Below are positions 31,166 to 39,842 of a stretch of DNA of 64,000 nucleotides, in pieces. The first letter of the stretch is position 1, and every line of letters starts with the position of its first letter. The stretch spans positions 186,001 through 250,000 of the forward strand of contig NZ_JPWH01000003.1 in NCBI RefSeq assembly GCF_003326755.1, in the 5' to 3' direction. The DNA comes from Thalassospira profundimaris (GTDB lineage Bacteria > Pseudomonadota > Alphaproteobacteria > Rhodospirillales > Thalassospiraceae). The notes under the pieces are model-generated. The model saw only the letters and a program-made list of their open reading frames with translations. It was not told the DNA's origin and did not search any database. Position numbers and translations under genes: made by a program.

Positions 31166-32482
31166 ATGCCAGTTAAAATTCTGATGCCGGCGCTTTCGCC
31201 GACGATGACAGAAGGCACCTTGGCAAAATGGCTTGTCAAGGAAGGGGACACGGTTGAGTCCGGTGATGTCCTTGCCGAAATCGAGACCGACAAGGCGACG
31301 ATGGAAGTCGAAGCCGTTGATGAAGGTAAAATTGGTAAAATCCTCGTGTCGGAAGGCACCGAGGGTGTTGCCGTGAATGCCGTTATCGCACTGCTTTTGG
31401 AAGAAGACGAAGATGAATCGGCCCTGGAAGGCGCTGATACATCTGGTCCCGATGTTGGTGGCGATGCCGAAGAAACGGCACCGAAAGAAGAAAAAACCGA
31501 GAGCAAGGATGTTGCGCCGGCAGCTTCCAGCGCACCTGCCTCTGGCAAAGATGGCGAGCGCATCAAGGCTAGCCCTCTTGCCCGTCGTATCGCGTCGCAG
31601 GAAGGTTTGGAGCTTTCGGGTGTTGATGGTTCCGGTCCGCGGGGGCGTATCGTCAAGCGTGATATCGAAGCAGCCCTGAGCAGCAAATCCGCTGCCAAGG
31701 CTGAGTCCAAGGCAGACGCGCCTGCCGCCAAAGCTGAGGCACCTGCGCCCAAGGCACCGGCTGCTTCTGGCTGGAACCCGGATTTGACCGGGCTGCCGGA
31801 ATACGAGGAAATTCCGAATACGACGATGCGCAAGGTGATTGCCCGCCGTCTGACGGAATCCAAACAGCAGGTTCCGCATTTCTATCTGACCATCGATTGC
31901 GAAATCGACAATCTTCTTTCCGTTCGCAAGCAGCTGAATGAAAAAGCGGGCGAGGGAGTCAAGATTTCGGTCAATGACATGATCATCCGTGCCTCCTCGA
32001 TCGCGCTCAAACGCGTTCCGGCCGCAAATGCCGTCTGGACCGATGCTGCTATTTTGCAGTGCAAGCAGCAGGACATTTCTGTTGCTGTTGCCATTGATGG
32101 TGGCCTGATCACGCCGGTTATTCGCAATGCCGGTGGCAAGGGCCTGGCCGAAATCTCGACCGAGATGAAGGCACTGGCTGCCAAGGCACGTGACGGTAAG
32201 TTGCAGCCGCAGGAATTCCAGGGGGGGACTTTCTCGGTTTCCAACCTGGGTATGTTTGGCATCAAGGACTTTGCCGCCATCATTAACCCGCCGCAGGGTT
32301 GTATCCTCGCGGTTGGTGCTGGCGAACAGCGGCCGGTCGTCAAGGATGGCGCCCTTGCCATTGCAACCGTCATGAGCTGCACTCTTTCGGTTGACCACCG
32401 TGTGGTTGATGGTGCCGTTGGTGCCGAATTCATGGCCGAATTCAAGAAACTGATCGAAGATCCGTTAAGCATGCTGCTTTAA
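31166..32482 (+). CDS. pdhC: Dihydrolipoamide acetyltransferase (PDH E2)
   Basis: E2 is the core of the pyruvate dehydrogenase complex and transfers acetyl groups to CoA. The 438-residue protein has one lipoyl domain (1-78, [13 protein letters not shown]) and an acidic linker. The peripheral subunit-binding domain (about 133-168) reads ASPLARRIASQEGLELSGVDGSGPRGRIVKRDIE. An Ala/Lys linker precedes the catalytic domain, which ends with SVDHRVVDGAVGAEFM containing the active His and Asp. The order of domains is standard for alphaproteobacterial PDH E2. Spacing to pdhB is 65 bp. Confidence 0.97.
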   Translation: MPVKILMPALSPTMTEGTLAKWLVKEGDTVESGDVLAEIETDKATMEVEAVDEGKIGKILVSEGTEGVAVNAVIALLLEEDEDESALEGADTSGPDVGGDAEETAPKEEKTESKDVAPAASSAPASGKDGERIKASPLARRIASQEGLELSGVDGSGPRGRIVKRDIEAALSSKSAAKAESKADAPAAKAEAPAPKAPAASGWNPDLTGLPEYEEIPNTTMRKVIARRLTESKQQVPHFYLTIDCEIDNLLSVRKQLNEKAGEGVKISVNDMIIRASSIALKRVPAANAVWTDAAILQCKQQDISVAVAIDGGLITPVIRNAGGKGLAEISTEMKALAAKARDGKLQPQEFQGGTFSVSNLGMFGIKDFAAIINPPQGCILAVGAGEQRPVVKDGALAIATVMSCTLSVDHRVVDGAVGAEFMAEFKKLIEDPLSMLL

Positions 32483-32572
32483 GGATAGGTTGGGCGGGGG
32501 CTTTAAAAAGTCCCCGCAAGCTTTTGAATTAAATATCTGTCTGCGAGATCAGCCAGATTAAGGAGATGCAAA

Positions 32573-33970
32573 ATGGCGGATAATAATTTCGACGTTATTG
32601 TGATTGGCGCGGGGCCTGGTGGTTATGTCACCGCCATCCGTGCTGCCCAGCTTGGCTTGAAAACGGCTGTTGTCGAGCGCGAACATCTGGGGGGTATTTG
32701 CTTGAACTGGGGCTGTATTCCCACCAAGGCGCTGTTGCGGTCGGCCGAAGTCTATCGCAACATGATGCACGCCAAAAACTATGGTCTGTCGTGCGAAAAA
32801 CCTTCCTTTGATTTTGATGCCGTTATTCAGCGTTCGCGCGGGGTTTCAAAGCAGCTTGCTGGCGGCGTTGGCCATCTTTTGAAAAAGAACAAAGTGACCG
32901 TCATTAACGGCGAAGCCAAGTTCGATGGCCCCAAAAAGATCAATGTTGAAGGCAAGGACAAAGGCACTTACACGGCCAAGCATTACATCATTGCAACCGG
33001 TGCGCGGGCGCGTGCTTTACCGGGACTTGAAGCAGACGGCAAAGTCGTCTGGGACTATAAAAAGGCGATGACGCCCGACAAAATGCCCAAAAGCCTGGTT
33101 GTTGTTGGCTCTGGTGCAATCGGTATTGAATTTGCGAGCTTCTATCACACGATCGGGGCTGACGTGACTGTGGTGGAAATCATGCCGCAGATCATGCCGG
33201 TGGAAGACAAGGAAGTGGCCGCGCTGGCGCAAAAGATGATGACCAAGGACGGGATGAAAATCCTGACAGAAGCCAAGGTCGCAAATCTCAAGCGCAACGC
33301 GGACAATGTGGTTGTCACGGTTGAAACCAAAGATGGCAAGAAACAGGAACTCACGGTTGACCGTGTCATTTCTGCTGTTGGCGTTATCGGGAATACCGAA
33401 AATCTCGGCCTTGATACCACCAAGGTCAAGGTTGAGCGCAATGTGATTGGCACGGACGAGTTTTCCCGCACGGCTGAACCGGGCATTTATGCCATTGGTG
33501 ACGTTGCCGGCCCGCCGATGCTGGCGCATAAGGCCGAGCATGAAGGCGTGGTTTGTGTTGAAAAAATTGCCGGCGTCAAAGGTGTTCATCCGATTGATCC
33601 GCGCAAGATTCCGGGCTGCACCTATTGTCATCCGCAGGTTGCCAGTGTCGGCCTGACCGAGGCAAAAGCCAAGGAAGCCGGGTATGACATCAAGGTTGGC
33701 AAATTCCCCTTCATCGGAAATGGCAAGGCGGTTGCGCTGGGCGAGGCGGAAGGCTTGGTCAAAACCGTATTTGATGCCAAGACTGGCGAATTGCTGGGTG
33801 CGCACATGGTAGGTGCGGAAGTGACCGAACTGATCCAGGGATTTGTTGTGGCGATGGGCCTTGAAACGACCGAGGAAGACCTGATGCATACTGTCTTCCC
33901 GCATCCGACCCTTTCGGAAATGATGCATGAGTCGGTTCTTGATGCCTATGGTCGTGCAATTCATTTCTAA
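32573..33970 (+). CDS. lpd: Dihydrolipoyl dehydrogenase (E3)
   Basis: E3 reoxidises dihydrolipoamide, passing electrons through FAD to NAD+. The 465-residue flavoprotein has the FAD motif VIGAGPGGYVTAIRAAQLG, the redox disulfide in GGICLNWGCIPTKALL, the NAD motif VVGSGAIGIEFASFY, the second FAD motif YAIGDVAGPPMLAHKAEHEG and the C-terminal HPTLSE catalytic His. Its place after pdhC marks it as the PDH E3; it may also serve other 2-oxoacid complexes. Confidence 0.97.
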   Translation: MADNNFDVIVIGAGPGGYVTAIRAAQLGLKTAVVEREHLGGICLNWGCIPTKALLRSAEVYRNMMHAKNYGLSCEKPSFDFDAVIQRSRGVSKQLAGGVGHLLKKNKVTVINGEAKFDGPKKINVEGKDKGTYTAKHYIIATGARARALPGLEADGKVVWDYKKAMTPDKMPKSLVVVGSGAIGIEFASFYHTIGADVTVVEIMPQIMPVEDKEVAALAQKMMTKDGMKILTEAKVANLKRNADNVVVTVETKDGKKQELTVDRVISAVGVIGNTENLGLDTTKVKVERNVIGTDEFSRTAEPGIYAIGDVAGPPMLAHKAEHEGVVCVEKIAGVKGVHPIDPRKIPGCTYCHPQVASVGLTEAKAKEAGYDIKVGKFPFIGNGKAVALGEAEGLVKTVFDAKTGELLGAHMVGAEVTELIQGFVVAMGLETTEEDLMHTVFPHPTLSEMMHESVLDAYGRAIHF

Positions 33971-33985
33971 GCTACTATATTGCCA

Positions 33986-34073
33986 ATACGGCAGATTTCT
34001 GTGACGATCTGTCGTATCGGCTATGTCGAATGTCAGTTTGACAATTTGGCGGGAGGGCGGCACATTGCCGCCC
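33986..34073. repeat. Two hairpins between lpd and lipA
   Basis: First, ATACGGCAGAT (33986-33996) pairs with ATCTGTCGTAT (34007-34017) with one G-U pair. Second, GGGCGGCA (34055-34062) pairs perfectly with TGCCGCCC (34066-34073) around CAT. Neither has a T run. They may lower readthrough or protect the mRNA end; function is inferred. Confidence 0.65.
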
Positions 34074-34095
34074 GTTCCACCCTTCGGAGGTTTAA

Positions 34096-35070
34096 ATGTC
34101 CACGACGCGCAACGAGGTACGAGCTCTTCGTCACCCTGAAAAGCAAAAGAACCCGGATCGTCCTTCTGGCCGCAAGCCGGAATGGATTCGCGTTAAGGCA
34201 CCGACTTCGAAGGGCTATCAGGAAACACGCGATCTGGCGCGTGGCCTGAAGCTGCATACGGTTTGCGAAGAGGCTGCCTGTCCGAATATTGGCGAATGCT
34301 GGCAGAAAAAGCACGCCTCTTTCATGATCATGGGCGATACCTGCACTCGTGCCTGTGCGTTTTGCAATGTCAAAACAGGTATGCCCAACGCGCTTGACCC
34401 GTTCGAGCCGGAAAACTTGGCAATGGCGGTCGCTGACATGGATCTTAAGCATGTCGTGATTACGTCTGTTGACCGGGATGATCTTGCCGATGGTGGGGCA
34501 ACCCATTTTGCGCGTGTGATCGAGGCGATCCGTCATAAATCCCCGGAAACCACCATCGAAATTTTGACGCCTGATTTTCGCGATAAACCCGGTGCGGTCG
34601 AGATCGTCGCCAAGGCCCGTCCGGACGTATTTAATCACAATCTGGAAACTGTGCCGCGGCTGTACCCGTCCATTCGTCCGGGGGCGCGGTTTTATCAGTC
34701 ACTGCGTATCCTTGATCGTGTTAAGCAAATTGACCCGACGATCTTTACCAAATCCGGTCTGATGGTTGGTCTTGGCGAGCAGCGACATGAATTGAGCCAG
34801 GTTATGGATGACCTGCGTGTTGCCGATGTTGATTTCCTGACGATTGGTCAGTATTTGCAGCCCACCCTGAAACATGCGCCGGTTGATCGTTTTGTAACAC
34901 CCGACGAGTTCAAGGAATACGCGTCAATGGCGCGTGCCAAAGGCTTTTTGATGGTGGCATCGACACCTTTAACGCGGTCCAGCTATCATGCGGATCGTGA
35001 TTTTGCCGAAATGCGTGCCGCTCGTGAAAAGAAGCTGGCAGCTACGTCGAAGCCAAGTGCCGCGGAATAA
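34096..35070 (+). CDS. lipA: Lipoyl synthase
   Basis: LipA is a radical-SAM enzyme that inserts two sulfurs into octanoylated lipoyl domains, here serving the pdhB and pdhC products next door. The 324-residue protein has the auxiliary-cluster cysteines in [13 protein letters not shown] and the radical-[28 protein letters not shown] and RSSYHAD lie in the C-terminal half, with the conserved final RSSY serine. A CGGAGG ribosome site precedes the ATG. Confidence 0.97.
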   Translation: MSTTRNEVRALRHPEKQKNPDRPSGRKPEWIRVKAPTSKGYQETRDLARGLKLHTVCEEAACPNIGECWQKKHASFMIMGDTCTRACAFCNVKTGMPNALDPFEPENLAMAVADMDLKHVVITSVDRDDLADGGATHFARVIEAIRHKSPETTIEILTPDFRDKPGAVEIVAKARPDVFNHNLETVPRLYPSIRPGARFYQSLRILDRVKQIDPTIFTKSGLMVGLGEQRHELSQVMDDLRVADVDFLTIGQYLQPTLKHAPVDRFVTPDEFKEYASMARAKGFLMVASTPLTRSSYHADRDFAEMRAAREKKLAATSKPSAAE

Positions 35071-35119
35071 TCAAACCGTTCTTATCGTTTTCATGTTGAA
35101 ATACTCGTAGGAGTTTCCT

Positions 35120-35581
35120 TTGCCGACGCATGCGGAGCGCAGAAAGCTGCCCTATACGCCGGAACAGTTATTCGATCTCGTTGCTGATATCGATTCCTAT
35201 TCGGAGTTTTTGCCCTGGTGTGCTGCTTCACGGGTGCGTAAACGTGACGGTAATGAATTGCATGCCGATCTGGTGATCGGTTTTAAAATGTTTCGCGAGA
35301 AATACACATCGAAGGTGACGCTGGACCGGCCCAAGCGGATTGATGTTGAATATCTTCAGGGGCCGTTCAAATATCTCAATAATCACTGGGAATTTGAACC
35401 GTCTGAAGATGGCGGAACATTGCTGGATTTTTATGTGGATTTTGAATTCAAATCCGCGATCTTGCAAAAAATGATCGGTATGGTTTTTAACGAAGCCGTC
35501 AAACTCATGGTCGGTTCTTTTGAAAATCGCGCCCGCCAGATTTATGGTGACAATGGTATTGCGTCGTCCCGCATTTCGTAA
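35120..35581 (+). CDS. RatA/Coq10-like START-domain protein
   Basis: This 153-residue protein belongs to the Coq10/RatA family of START-like lipid-binding proteins, which in bacteria have been linked to ubiquinone binding or, as RatA, to ribosome association. The family start is clear: RRKLPYTPEQLFDLVADIDSYSEFLPWC. Later come FREKYTSKVTLDRPKRIDVEYLQGPFKYLNNHW and the C-terminal FENRARQIYG. The start is TTG at 35120, with AGGAG 6-7 bp upstream; no ATG gives the complete N-terminus. Downstream of lipA, as in many alphaproteobacteria. Confidence 0.88.
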   Translation: MPTHAERRKLPYTPEQLFDLVADIDSYSEFLPWCAASRVRKRDGNELHADLVIGFKMFREKYTSKVTLDRPKRIDVEYLQGPFKYLNNHWEFEPSEDGGTLLDFYVDFEFKSAILQKMIGMVFNEAVKLMVGSFENRARQIYGDNGIASSRIS

Positions 35582-35623
35582 ATTGCGGCTTGCATGGCCG
35601 AACATCACAGGCAAAACCTGAAA

Positions 35624-36148
35624 TTACACGGGCAGGGTGTGATCTGTACCGTGTGTTTCCAACATTTCCCGGATAAGATCAAATGCAGTCAGGATCGTTT
35701 GCCGCCTTACGGCGTGACGATCGCCTTTAAAGATGCGGTATTGGTGACGGGTAGGGCGGTCGGATGCCGCGCAACCGAAATGAACCAGACCGACAGGTTT
35801 TTTGTCACTGCCGCCACCTGGTCCTGCGATACCAGTAACCGCAATGGTCAATGTGGCAAGCGGACTGTGGCGTAAAGCACCTTCGGCCATCGCACGGGCA
35901 ACGGGTTCTGATACCGCGCCAAATTCTGCCAACATGCTGCCAGGAACACCCAGAATGGCCATTTTGGCCTCGTTTGAATAGGTAATAAATCCGCCGTCGA
36001 CAACGCTTGAACTGCCATCAACAGCCGTGAGGCACCCGCCGATCAGTCCGCCGGTGCAGCTTTCGGCGGTCGCGATTTTTTCGCCGTAACGTCTGCACAG
36101 ATTAATGATGGCACCCGCCGCTTCGAGTATTTCCGGATCGGGGGTCAT
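35624..36148 (-). CDS. pncC: CinA-family nicotinamide-nucleotide amidohydrolase
   Basis: This stand-alone CinA C-terminal domain (PncC) deamidates nicotinamide mononucleotide to nicotinic acid mononucleotide in NAD recycling. The 174-residue protein shows TAESCTGGLIGGCLTAVDGSSSVVDGGFITYSNEAK, PVARAMAEGA and AVTGIAGPGGGSDKKPVGLVHFG, all diagnostic. There is no N-terminal molybdopterin-binding-like domain. It overlaps the pgpA stop by 4 bp, so the two are coupled. Confidence 0.93.
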   Translation of the reverse strand: MTPDPEILEAAGAIINLCRRYGEKIATAESCTGGLIGGCLTAVDGSSSVVDGGFITYSNEAKMAILGVPGSMLAEFGAVSEPVARAMAEGALRHSPLATLTIAVTGIAGPGGGSDKKPVGLVHFGCAASDRPTRHQYRIFKGDRHAVRRQTILTAFDLIREMLETHGTDHTLPV

Positions 36149-36636
36149 TTCAATAAACCTTCTGCGAAATAAAAAATACCTGTCAGCAATATCATGCCAA
36201 AGGCGCCGGCAAAAATATCATCCAGCATGATGCCAAATCCACCGCCCACTCGGCGGTCAACCCAGCGAATGGGCCAGGGTTTTAAAATATCGAAAAACCG
36301 GAAAACGATAAAAGCCAGTAGCATCCAGACAATATCCATCGGGCCGAAGGTCAGGGGTAATGGCAGCAGGCACATCCATTGCCCCGCGACTTCATCGATC
36401 ACAATTTCACCCGCATCGTGAATGCCGATCATTTTGCTATAGGAATCGGCAACAAAGACACCATAAATAAAGATGATGGCCGTTGCGATCAGAAGCCCGG
36501 TATTGCCGCTTGTGGCTACAAGTAGCCAGCCAAAGGGCAGAGCGGCGAAGGAACCCGCCGTTCCGGGGGCCTTGGGAAACTTGCCACTGTAAAACCAGGT
36601 GGCCGAGGTGGTAATAATAACTTGGTTTAGACGCAT
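36145..36636 (-). CDS. pgpA: Phosphatidylglycerophosphatase A
   Basis: PgpA dephosphorylates phosphatidylglycerophosphate to phosphatidylglycerol in the inner membrane. The 163-residue protein has FPKAPGTAGSFAALPFGWLL at the N-terminus, the acidic DEVAGQWMCLLPLP motif, FRFFDILKPWPIRWVDRRVGGGFGIMLDDIFAGAFG and several membrane helices. It is first in a two-gene unit with pncC and is divergent from the M23 peptidase gene. Confidence 0.94.
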   Translation of the reverse strand: MRLNQVIITTSATWFYSGKFPKAPGTAGSFAALPFGWLLVATSGNTGLLIATAIIFIYGVFVADSYSKMIGIHDAGEIVIDEVAGQWMCLLPLPLTFGPMDIVWMLLAFIVFRFFDILKPWPIRWVDRRVGGGFGIMLDDIFAGAFGMILLTGIFYFAEGLLK

Positions 36637-36861
36637 AACACTTTCGCATATGGCTAACGGATATGACTATTTGACTTATATAGCCAATTGGCAGAGAGGC
36701 GAGGCTTTTTAGGATTAAAGAAGTGTTAACGTGCTTGCCACGCTGCTTTCTAGCAGGTAGCGTGACTTTATTGGTTTTTGGGATAAACGTCAGCATCAAT
36801 CGGGGGGTTCCGGCTTTGGTGCTGAAAATTAGACGTAATAAATAAGGGTGAAGCCGGGCAG

Positions 36862-38202
36862 ATGTCATTGGTGGGACATTTCAAGCTTATAATTGAAAAA
36901 TGGTTTCCGGACAGGGAAATTCTCGTTCGTTCCAATGATTCTGTCACACAGGTGCGGCTGGGACGTCGTCGTCAACTGGTTGTCGGGGCTTTTGGCGCGT
37001 TGACAATTGTCTGGACGGTTTGCGCAACGGGTGTGGGTTACTATTTCAGTCATCGGCTTTCAATGCGCGAGGAACAGCTTTTTCGCAGCGAAATGGCCTA
37101 TAGTGAGTTGGTCAACAGGGTTGCCGAAAGTCAGAAAAAGTTTAGCGAAATTACCTCTCAAATGGAGGATACGCACCATAATCTTTTGAATATGGCTGAA
37201 AAAAATCTGAAGTTGCAGGAGCGGGTACAGGATTTTAGCCTGAAACTGGCGGACAGTGAAAAGGAAAAAGGCCGGATATCGGCGCTGCGCTCTTCGATGG
37301 ACAATCAGATGAATGCGCTTGGCCAGCAGATAGACGGTTTGACCAATCGTAATATTGCGTTGCGCGATGAACTTGAAACCGTGGAAACGGTCATGACGCG
37401 TGTCATGCGCGAACGTGACCAGGCTATCACGCGCTCGAAAATCCTTCAGGGCGAATTGGCCCAGGCACACCAACGCATAACCGATCTGCATACCGTACAA
37501 AAACAGGCCCTGGAACGGGTGGCCGCGCATGCGGGCTCATCCATTGCCGATTTGAAATCGGTTTTGAAAATGACAGGGGTTCCCATCAAGGAACTCACTG
37601 GTGATGCCATGACGGGTGATGTCAAACGCGTGCTTGATGCCGGTGTGGGCGGGCCATTTATTCAGTTTGAACCGGAAACACCGGAAGACGAGCTGTTTAT
37701 GAATGCGGCATTGGCGGTTGGTAATCGCATGGACCAGCTTGCCAGTTTGCAGAAGGTGATCAATCGTTTGCCCTTGGGGGAGCCGACGGAGAATTATTAC
37801 GTTTCCAGTAATTTTGGTAAACGTAAGGATCCTTTTAACGGAAAATGGTCTTTTCATTCGGGAGTCGATCTGGCTGCTCCCATGAAAACGCCGATTTATT
37901 CTACCGCACCTGGTGTGGTGGTGCATGCTGGCTGGACAGGTGGTTATGGCAAAATGGTCGAAATTGATCATGGTAATGGCCTGAAAACCCGTTATGGCCA
38001 TCTGATGAAGGTCCTCGTCAAGAAGGGCCAAAAAGTGAAGTACCAAGAGGTTGTAGCATTGATGGGGAGCACAGGCCGCAGCACAGGAAGTCATGTTCAT
38101 TATGAAGTCCTGCTCCACGGCAAACAGATCGATCCCATCAAATTCATAAAGGCGGGACAATATGTTTTCAAAATCAAGCAAGACACAAACGAGCACAAAT
38201 AG
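36862..38202 (+). CDS. M23 (LytM) family peptidase with coiled coil
   Basis: This 446-residue envelope protein has one membrane helix near residues 34-56 and a long coiled coil (about 65-215). A C-terminal LytM/M23 zinc peptidase domain (about 310-435) follows. The domain carries SFHSGVDLAAP (His and Asp zinc ligands), MVEIDHGNGLKTRYGHL and GSHVHYEVLLHGKQIDP (HxH). All ligand motifs are present, so it may cleave peptidoglycan cross-bridges. Its end overlaps the bactofilin start by 41 bp; bactofilin with an M23 peptidase is a known pair for placing wall hydrolysis or synthesis. Confidence 0.93.
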   Translation: MSLVGHFKLIIEKWFPDREILVRSNDSVTQVRLGRRRQLVVGAFGALTIVWTVCATGVGYYFSHRLSMREEQLFRSEMAYSELVNRVAESQKKFSEITSQMEDTHHNLLNMAEKNLKLQERVQDFSLKLADSEKEKGRISALRSSMDNQMNALGQQIDGLTNRNIALRDELETVETVMTRVMRERDQAITRSKILQGELAQAHQRITDLHTVQKQALERVAAHAGSSIADLKSVLKMTGVPIKELTGDAMTGDVKRVLDAGVGGPFIQFEPETPEDELFMNAALAVGNRMDQLASLQKVINRLPLGEPTENYYVSSNFGKRKDPFNGKWSFHSGVDLAAPMKTPIYSTAPGVVVHAGWTGGYGKMVEIDHGNGLKTRYGHLMKVLVKKGQKVKYQEVVALMGSTGRSTGSHVHYEVLLHGKQIDPIKFIKAGQYVFKIKQDTNEHK

Positions 38203-38614
38203 CACACATGCCTCTTCGTCCTCTGCGAAGGCAGGAGGGCTTTCGGTCATCAGTTCAGACCTTCGGATATCAGGTGATCTGGTTTCGGAATCCGATGTTC
38301 AGGTTGACGGGTTTGTCGACGGGGATATTCGGACACGTAACCTGACCATTGGTCAGCACGGGGAAGTGCGCGGTGAAATCATTGCGGACAGGGTACGGGT
38401 TTGTGGCAAAATAACCGGTCAGATCAGAGCCAAAGACGTATCTTTGGCGGACTCAGCCAAAATGATTGGCGATATTTTGCACGAGACTCTGTCTATTGAA
38501 CCGGGCGCACATCTTGAAGGGCACTGCCGCAGGATTGAAAATGTCGAAGAGAATGGTCTGACGGTCATTCAGGCTGGCAAGATTGTCGCTTCAAACGTGA
38601 AAAAAGAAGTCTAG
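38162..38614 (+). CDS. Bactofilin
   Basis: Bactofilins polymerise into nucleotide-free filaments that anchor cell-wall enzymes. The 150-residue protein has a disordered Ser/Thr-rich N-terminus (1-25) and a beta-helix core starting GGLSVISSDLRISGDLVSESDVQVDGFVDGDI. Repeating turns such as LTIGQHGEVRGEIIADRVRVCGKITGQIRAKDVSLADSAKMIGDI follow. The start lies inside the end of the M23 gene in another frame, preceded by AGGCGGGAC. This gene marks the left edge of the accessory stretch that follows. Confidence 0.93.
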   Translation: MFSKSSKTQTSTNSTHASSSSAKAGGLSVISSDLRISGDLVSESDVQVDGFVDGDIRTRNLTIGQHGEVRGEIIADRVRVCGKITGQIRAKDVSLADSAKMIGDILHETLSIEPGAHLEGHCRRIENVEENGLTVIQAGKIVASNVKKEV

Positions 38615-38622
38615 AAGTTTAC

Positions 38623-38769
38623 AGCCAGCTTGTCCTGACACGTCATGGTGCGCCGTCACTGTCAGGTCTTGCGAAAAACTCCTGCTGCTCTGCCATTTTG
38701 CAGGCACCGTCGAAGCACGCCGATATTTTCGGTATTGGCGTGGTGGATGAAGCACGGTTTTTGCTATGA
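38623..38769 (+). pseudogene. Possible remnant of an upstream coupled gene
   Basis: An open frame without a start runs through the spacer after bactofilin and ends in TGA 38767-38769, overlapping the ATG of the DUF4123 gene (ATGA). Its last codons read KHADIFGIGVVDEARFLL. In T6SS cassettes a vgrG or other effector-loading gene often precedes the chaperone, so this could be the tail of a deleted gene. The sequence is too short to assign and could be chance. Confidence 0.25.
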
Positions 38770-39842
38770 GTGATTTCGAGGCGTGGATCGGGAACTGCCA
38801 TCTCCGTGAAACCGGGGACGGCGGTGAATATCGTTGTCAGGCAGCGGTCTGGGCACGGGATTATGGCGACTTTCATGCGATATTCTCGGCGCATATCGAG
38901 CATCTTGGCTATTCAATCCTGTGGCTTGAGAAGATTCTTCCGGCTCCGCAATATCTCTCGCGCCATGCCGGGCAGCATCGCCTTGTTGGCACGCTGGCAC
39001 GGGCGGTTCACCACGGCCATCGTGTTGAAGTTGGACCGATGCAGGACATCGCAGCCAGCGACGCGGCTCCGGAGCCGGAAAGTTATCTTGCAATCGGGGA
39101 GCACAGGTTTGACCCACTTCCCGATCAGACGGGCATTCCGCTTCGTGATCGGGAATGGATTGCGTCGGAACTAAAACAACGTCTGTTTGGTCAGCCGGAA
39201 GACGGTCCAACGATAGGCACCTATCTTCTCGTTGATGCCGGCTTGCGCAAGAGCATATCCAAAGTATTCGATCTTGAGCCCGAGATTGTGGATGTGCCTG
39301 TCCAGTGCCTGTTTAAAGGCGAGGCAGCCAATGACCTCAAAGAGGTTGCACCCTATCTTCTCGATATGACATTGCCCAAGGGCGCATGGGACAATCGCGA
39401 CCTTGTGCCAGGGTTCCACCGTGACCTCTTTGCGAAGCACTGGGGACATAACAGCGGCATATTCATTCGGACAACCGCATTTATGGAGGAGGCCTGGAAT
39501 CATTTTCGCAAGTTCACCAAGGTTGCGATGGAAGAGGACGGAAGGAGTGTGTTCTTTCTGTTTTATGATCCACGCGTTTTGCCGGGATATTTGCGCAATA
39601 TCCATGAGAATGCGGGCAAGGTAAGGTGTTTTTGCACAAGTGATGCGGGAGAAGGATACAGCTTCCTGATCGAGAGCGGAGAGGACTCCGTTTTCGAAGC
39701 ATTGCCGGATATGACAAGGCTTTCAGGTATCAAGCGTCCGCGATTTTCCCTGTCATATTCAGACTTTCAACCGCAGGCGGAGGCGGAGAAACGCAAACGC
39801 GCATTGCGGATTGCCGAGCGGTTAAAGCAGGATTTCGCGTAG
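38766..39842 (+). CDS. DUF4123-domain T6SS effector chaperone (Tap/TEC-like), cut by in-frame TAG
   Basis: This 358-residue protein matches the DUF4123 family of adaptor/chaperones that load effectors onto VgrG in type VI secretion. The DUF4123 part spans about residues 145-265, with GTYLLVDAGLRKS, VAPYLLDMTLP, HWGHNSGIFIRTTAFMEEAWNHFRKFTKV and VFFLFYDPRVLPGYL. The first 130 residues form a separate N-terminal segment I cannot assign. The frame stops at TAG 39840-39842, but the same frame stays open for 87 more codons with matching style, so the protein is probably shortened. The next gene is the broken effector. No other T6SS structural gene is in the window. Confidence 0.75.
   Translation: MSDFEAWIGNCHLRETGDGGEYRCQAAVWARDYGDFHAIFSAHIEHLGYSILWLEKILPAPQYLSRHAGQHRLVGTLARAVHHGHRVEVGPMQDIAASDAAPEPESYLAIGEHRFDPLPDQTGIPLRDREWIASELKQRLFGQPEDGPTIGTYLLVDAGLRKSISKVFDLEPEIVDVPVQCLFKGEAANDLKEVAPYLLDMTLPKGAWDNRDLVPGFHRDLFAKHWGHNSGIFIRTTAFMEEAWNHFRKFTKVAMEEDGRSVFFLFYDPRVLPGYLRNIHENAGKVRCFCTSDAGEGYSFLIESGEDSVFEALPDMTRLSGIKRPRFSLSYSDFQPQAEAEKRKRALRIAERLKQDFA

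Noticed and set aside
28491..31166. An 891-codon open frame antisense to pdhA-pdhB
   Set aside because: It is entirely opposite well-supported pdh genes, has low-complexity His/Asn/Phe-rich composition typical of a codon-bias shadow, and matches no family.
33017..34063. A 348-codon minus-strand frame opposite lpd
   Set aside because: Antisense to a gene with all dihydrolipoyl dehydrogenase motifs; no motif of its own.
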